Assembly: GCA_002084505.1 (NCBI GenBank)
Contig: NBLK01000038.1
Span: 1-7,513, forward strand
Length of the DNA stretch: 7,513 nucleotides
From: Rickettsiaceae bacterium 4572_127
GTDB lineage: Bacteria; Pseudomonadota; Alphaproteobacteria; Rs-D84; NBLK01
Reading direction: 5' to 3'
In this document: positions 5,590 through 7,513 of the stretch, piece after piece
Position numbering within the stretch: position 1 is the stretch's first letter
How the letters are laid out: each line of letters starts with the position of its first letter
The notes under the pieces: generated by a model
What the model was told of the DNA's origin: nothing
The model's database searches: none
What the model saw: only the letters and a program-made list of their open reading frames with translations
Program-made: the position numbers and the translations under genes

Positions 5590-7131
5590 TCTTTTCATTT
5601 TTGAAAAAACAGTTAAGTAATCTAAAACACGATGAATCACGAGAAGTTTTCCGTCTATTTCTGAAATGGCTGTCCGCAAATATAAATTTTGATCGGCAAT
5701 AAGATCCCTCAGCTCTGTTCGTGCTTGCGTATATTTTCTTCGAGACGAGCGAACTGTTTTTTTTAAATTTTTTGTATTTTTTGCCTTCTCTTTTAGAAAA
5801 TTTGTAAGTAGGTTGAAAATCTTTTTTGTTTGAAAATGATAGGCATTTAGTTTTGCATCAATGTCTTCTTTCTTAGCATCATATTCAAGTTCAGATATTC
5901 GTTTTTTTAGTCGTTCACTTGTTCGTTTTTCACTAGTTAATGGAACTGAAAACTTGACCCCAAAAGCATAACTTTCTTCACCTCTTTCTGACATATCCGA
6001 GACTGCCGATTGAAAATCAGGATCGTCGGTTAAATGGCGATATTCCGTAAAAAAAGATAAATCAATATCCGAATGTGTTGAATCTGCTGACAATTTCTCG
6101 TCTTTTGCCTTTATTAACAAAAGATTTATCTCGTCATATAAGGTCATTTTAAGTGGAGTTTTTTTATGTTTTGAAATTTTTGTAATTAATTTTAAAACTT
6201 CTTTTTCTTTTCTGTCTAAATCGTAATCTCCAAGTTTAATTTCCTTATCTGACAAAAAAGGAATCGTCTCTTTGAAAGTTTGATGAAGAGATTCTTTTTG
6301 ATATTCTAGCCCTAAAATTTCTGCTCGATAATCAGACAAAGAAGCTTTTTGACGAGCTAGATCTCCACCATCAGCAACACCGTTTACATATCTCCGTTTG
6401 ATTTCATTTGTCTGTTTTTCTGAAATTTTAATTAAGTCTTCTAAGAGAAAAATCTGCTCCTCAATTGCCACTAAATTCCAATAAAGTTTTTCTGTCGTAA
6501 TTGAAAAAGTATTAAAAGCAATCTCCTTTTCTTTTTCTGAAATTTCTTTTTCTAGTTCTGCATTATTTAATTCCGAAAGAGTTTGTCGTCCTAAAAAATT
6601 CTTAAATAAATCCATCTCAAATTTTACCACCGCACTATTTCGTCCATGAGTATCAAAATTAGAAATCTTTTTTTCCTCCCATTCGTTGTAAATTCCGACT
6701 TTCATTCCTGTTGAAAATGCTTTAGAAAAGCCAAGTGAAGCAGATTTTATAGGTGAAATAACTGGGGCATATATAAAAAGTGGTTGTTCATTTGAGTTGT
6801 AATAACGAGATTCCCCTTCAAAATTTAAGGCATATCTTTCAGCAATCGATTCTGAAGCAAGGGCAGACCTTAAATAAGCGACTTCAATTCTTTTTAGCGA
6901 AGGAGGTGTTTTATTTTTAATTAAATCTCTCATAGAAGATTCAGTAAGCACATAAATTTCTTTTTCTTCTGCTAAAATAGAAGATTGATTTTCTAAGTTT
7001 TCTGTCTTTTTAGTTTCTTCAATTTTAACATTTTCAATTTTTGCTTCATTATTAGGCATATCTTTTTTAACCGAATTAGAAGAACATCCAACTAACAACA
7101 AAACAGAAACAACAATAATACTTGTTTTCAT
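5584..7131 (-). CDS. Outer-membrane efflux channel lipoprotein, TolC/OprM family
   Basis: The 515-residue product begins MKTSIIVVSVLLLVGCSSNS: a short lipoprotein signal with lipobox LLVGC, so Cys16 should be acylated. Ser at +2 favours outer-membrane sorting. A Lys/Glu/Asn-rich linker (17-60) precedes two homologous halves, each a beta hairpin plus long helices. The first half has the strand TGMKVGIYNEWEEKK (141-155), the FKNFLGRQTL turn (176-185) and coiled helices about 186-285, with the GVADGGDLARQKASL repeat (251-265). The second has a strand about 387-400 (YAFGVKFSVPL) and helices about 402-510 with ARTELRDLIADQN. It would trimerise to form the exit duct for the RND pump encoded downstream. 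The start follows AAAAAGAG (7139-7146) by seven bases. It is first in the operon, directly behind the promoter and the TetR-like operator. The adaptor partner is absent here. Confidence 0.88.
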   Translation of the reverse strand: MKTSIIVVSVLLLVGCSSNSVKKDMPNNEAKIENVKIEETKKTENLENQSSILAEEKEIYVLTESSMRDLIKNKTPPSLKRIEVAYLRSALASESIAERYALNFEGESRYYNSNEQPLFIYAPVISPIKSASLGFSKAFSTGMKVGIYNEWEEKKISNFDTHGRNSAVVKFEMDLFKNFLGRQTLSELNNAELEKEISEKEKEIAFNTFSITTEKLYWNLVAIEEQIFLLEDLIKISEKQTNEIKRRYVNGVADGGDLARQKASLSDYRAEILGLEYQKESLHQTFKETIPFLSDKEIKLGDYDLDRKEKEVLKLITKISKHKKTPLKMTLYDEINLLLIKAKDEKLSADSTHSDIDLSFFTEYRHLTDDPDFQSAVSDMSERGEESYAFGVKFSVPLTSEKRTSERLKKRISELEYDAKKEDIDAKLNAYHFQTKKIFNLLTNFLKEKAKNTKNLKKTVRSSRRKYTQARTELRDLIADQNLYLRTAISEIDGKLLVIHRVLDYLTVFSKMKRG

Positions 7132-7146
7132 AACAATACTCTTTTT

Positions 7147-7158
7147 AAACGATCGTTT
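7147..7158. promoter_or_regulatory. Perfect palindrome AAACGATCGTTT, likely TetR-type operator
   Basis: This 12-bp perfect dyad lies immediately downstream of the predicted -10 box (7167-7172), at about the transcription start and ahead of the ribosome binding site of the channel gene. This is the classic position for TetR repression. The cognate regulator is most simply the one encoded last in the same operon, now broken (1887-2267). Confidence 0.6.
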
Positions 7159-7166
7159 GATTTAGT

Positions 7167-7194
7167 ATTGTATGCCTATAATAATAAATTACAA
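7167..7194 (-). promoter_or_regulatory. Predicted promoter of the efflux operon
   Basis: Read leftward, TTGTAA (7189-7194) is the -35 with four of six consensus bases and TACAAT (7167-7172) the -10 with five of six, 16 bp apart. The start codon at 7129-7131 gives a leader of about 30 bases that contains the operator palindrome and the ribosome binding site. Confidence 0.55.
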
Positions 7195-7227
7195 GTATTA
7201 TTTTTAATTTAGGATAATGATAAAAAT

Positions 7228-7271
7228 ATAAAATATCCACTTATGCACGGCGGTGCATATGTTATTTTATT
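7228..7271 (+). repeat. Imperfect palindrome followed by GTTATTTTATT, right copy
   Basis: ATAAAATA (7228-7235), a TCC bulge, AC, an unpaired T and TATGCAC (7242-7248) pair with GTGCATA (7253-7259), T, GT and TATTTTAT (7263-7270) around a GGCG loop. This gives about 17 bp of stem with a bulge and a mismatch. It resembles 1829-1864 in sequence and architecture and lies in the same orientation, so the two bracket the efflux operon. It also overlaps the stop codon (7267-7269) of the leftward coding remnant to its right and might be that gene's terminator. Confidence 0.55.
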
Positions 7272-7513
7272 TCTTTTCCATTAGGATCACTTCGTGTTCA
7301 GGTAGGTTGATGTGTTTTACTCGTTCGGTGAGGTAGCTCATTCCGTATTGATTTGCCGAGCTCTTTTGTAACACAAAAATTGAATAATTTCTGCCTATTT
7401 AATTTCCTAAACCAATACCTTCCAATGTATTTTTCGTAATACTTTTTGAAAAACTCGTGAGTAAGGTTATTAGCCAATTCATTTCCAATCAAACCTTTAT
7501 TAAAGTTTAGAAC
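7267..7513 (-). pseudogene. Leftward coding remnant running off the window, family not recognised
   Basis: Two overlapping frames look partly coding. One is open from the window edge and reads NKGLIGNELANNLTHEFFKK then YYEKYIGRYWFRKLNRQKLF, ending at 7298. The other ends at 7267 and reads SSANQYGMSYLTERVKHINL then PEHEVILMEKK, with noticeably higher GC (about 7280-7370), and in-frame it is preceded by a TAA near 7400. Neither frame alone gives a convincing whole protein, so I think a gene whose 5' end lies beyond the window has a frameshift or fused fragments here. An annotation pipeline might report only the first frame, from ATG 7490-7492 to 7298. Confidence 0.3.

Noticed and set aside
1829..7271. 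Integron attC sites at the two palindromic repeats
   Set aside because: The hairpins have bulges as attC sites do, but the consensus RYYYAAC and GTTRRRY boxes are absent and no tyrosine-type integron integrase is present. Left as unclassified palindromic repeats.

Overview
The window is AT-rich (clearly under 40% GC by eye) and reads in the standard genetic code. It comes from a Gram-negative-type bacterium, because it encodes a resistance-nodulation-division (RND) inner-membrane pump and a lipoprotein outer-membrane efflux channel. An AT-rich Proteobacterium-like or Bdellovibrio-like lineage would fit, but the sequence alone does not fix the taxon.

Left part (1-1860) is accessory-looking DNA. 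A very short leftward reading frame with its own promoter and ribosome binding site lies at 53-142 and may be the start of a broken gene. A gene-poor stretch follows (203-482). Next is a leftward gene for a 107-residue protein of unknown function, whose promoter overlaps a perfect 18-bp palindrome. Divergent from it is a rightward serine recombinase gene. This gene is split: the catalytic domain ends at a stop at 1521-1523, and the lost C-terminal helix-turn-helix is found in the same reading frame at 1695-1829. The splitting DNA is a 204-bp AT-rich element bounded by 18-bp inverted repeats.

Right part (1887-7131) is one leftward efflux operon: outer-membrane channel lipoprotein (5584-7131), RND pump (2243-5374), then a TetR-type regulator whose start overlaps the pump gene by 25 bp. 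A promoter (7167-7194) with a perfect TetR-like palindrome just downstream (7147-7158) precedes the channel gene, so the third gene probably once repressed the whole operon. That regulator is now a pseudogene, broken inside its DNA-binding domain. No periplasmic adaptor gene is present. The place between channel and pump where one would often sit is filled exactly, from inverted repeat to inverted repeat, by a second 214-bp copy of the element that splits the recombinase. The two elements match at 98 of 119 ungapped positions in their right halves, yet their outermost 12-13 bp differ between loci while pairing almost perfectly within each locus.

A pair of related GC-richer imperfect palindromes, each followed by GTTATTTTATT, lies at 1829-1864 and 7228-7271 and brackets the efflux operon. 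The right edge (7267-7513) holds leftward coding-like remnants in more than one frame that run out of the window. Overall this looks like an efflux operon in a region shaped by mobile DNA, with two insertions of one small non-coding element and decay of the local regulator and recombinase.
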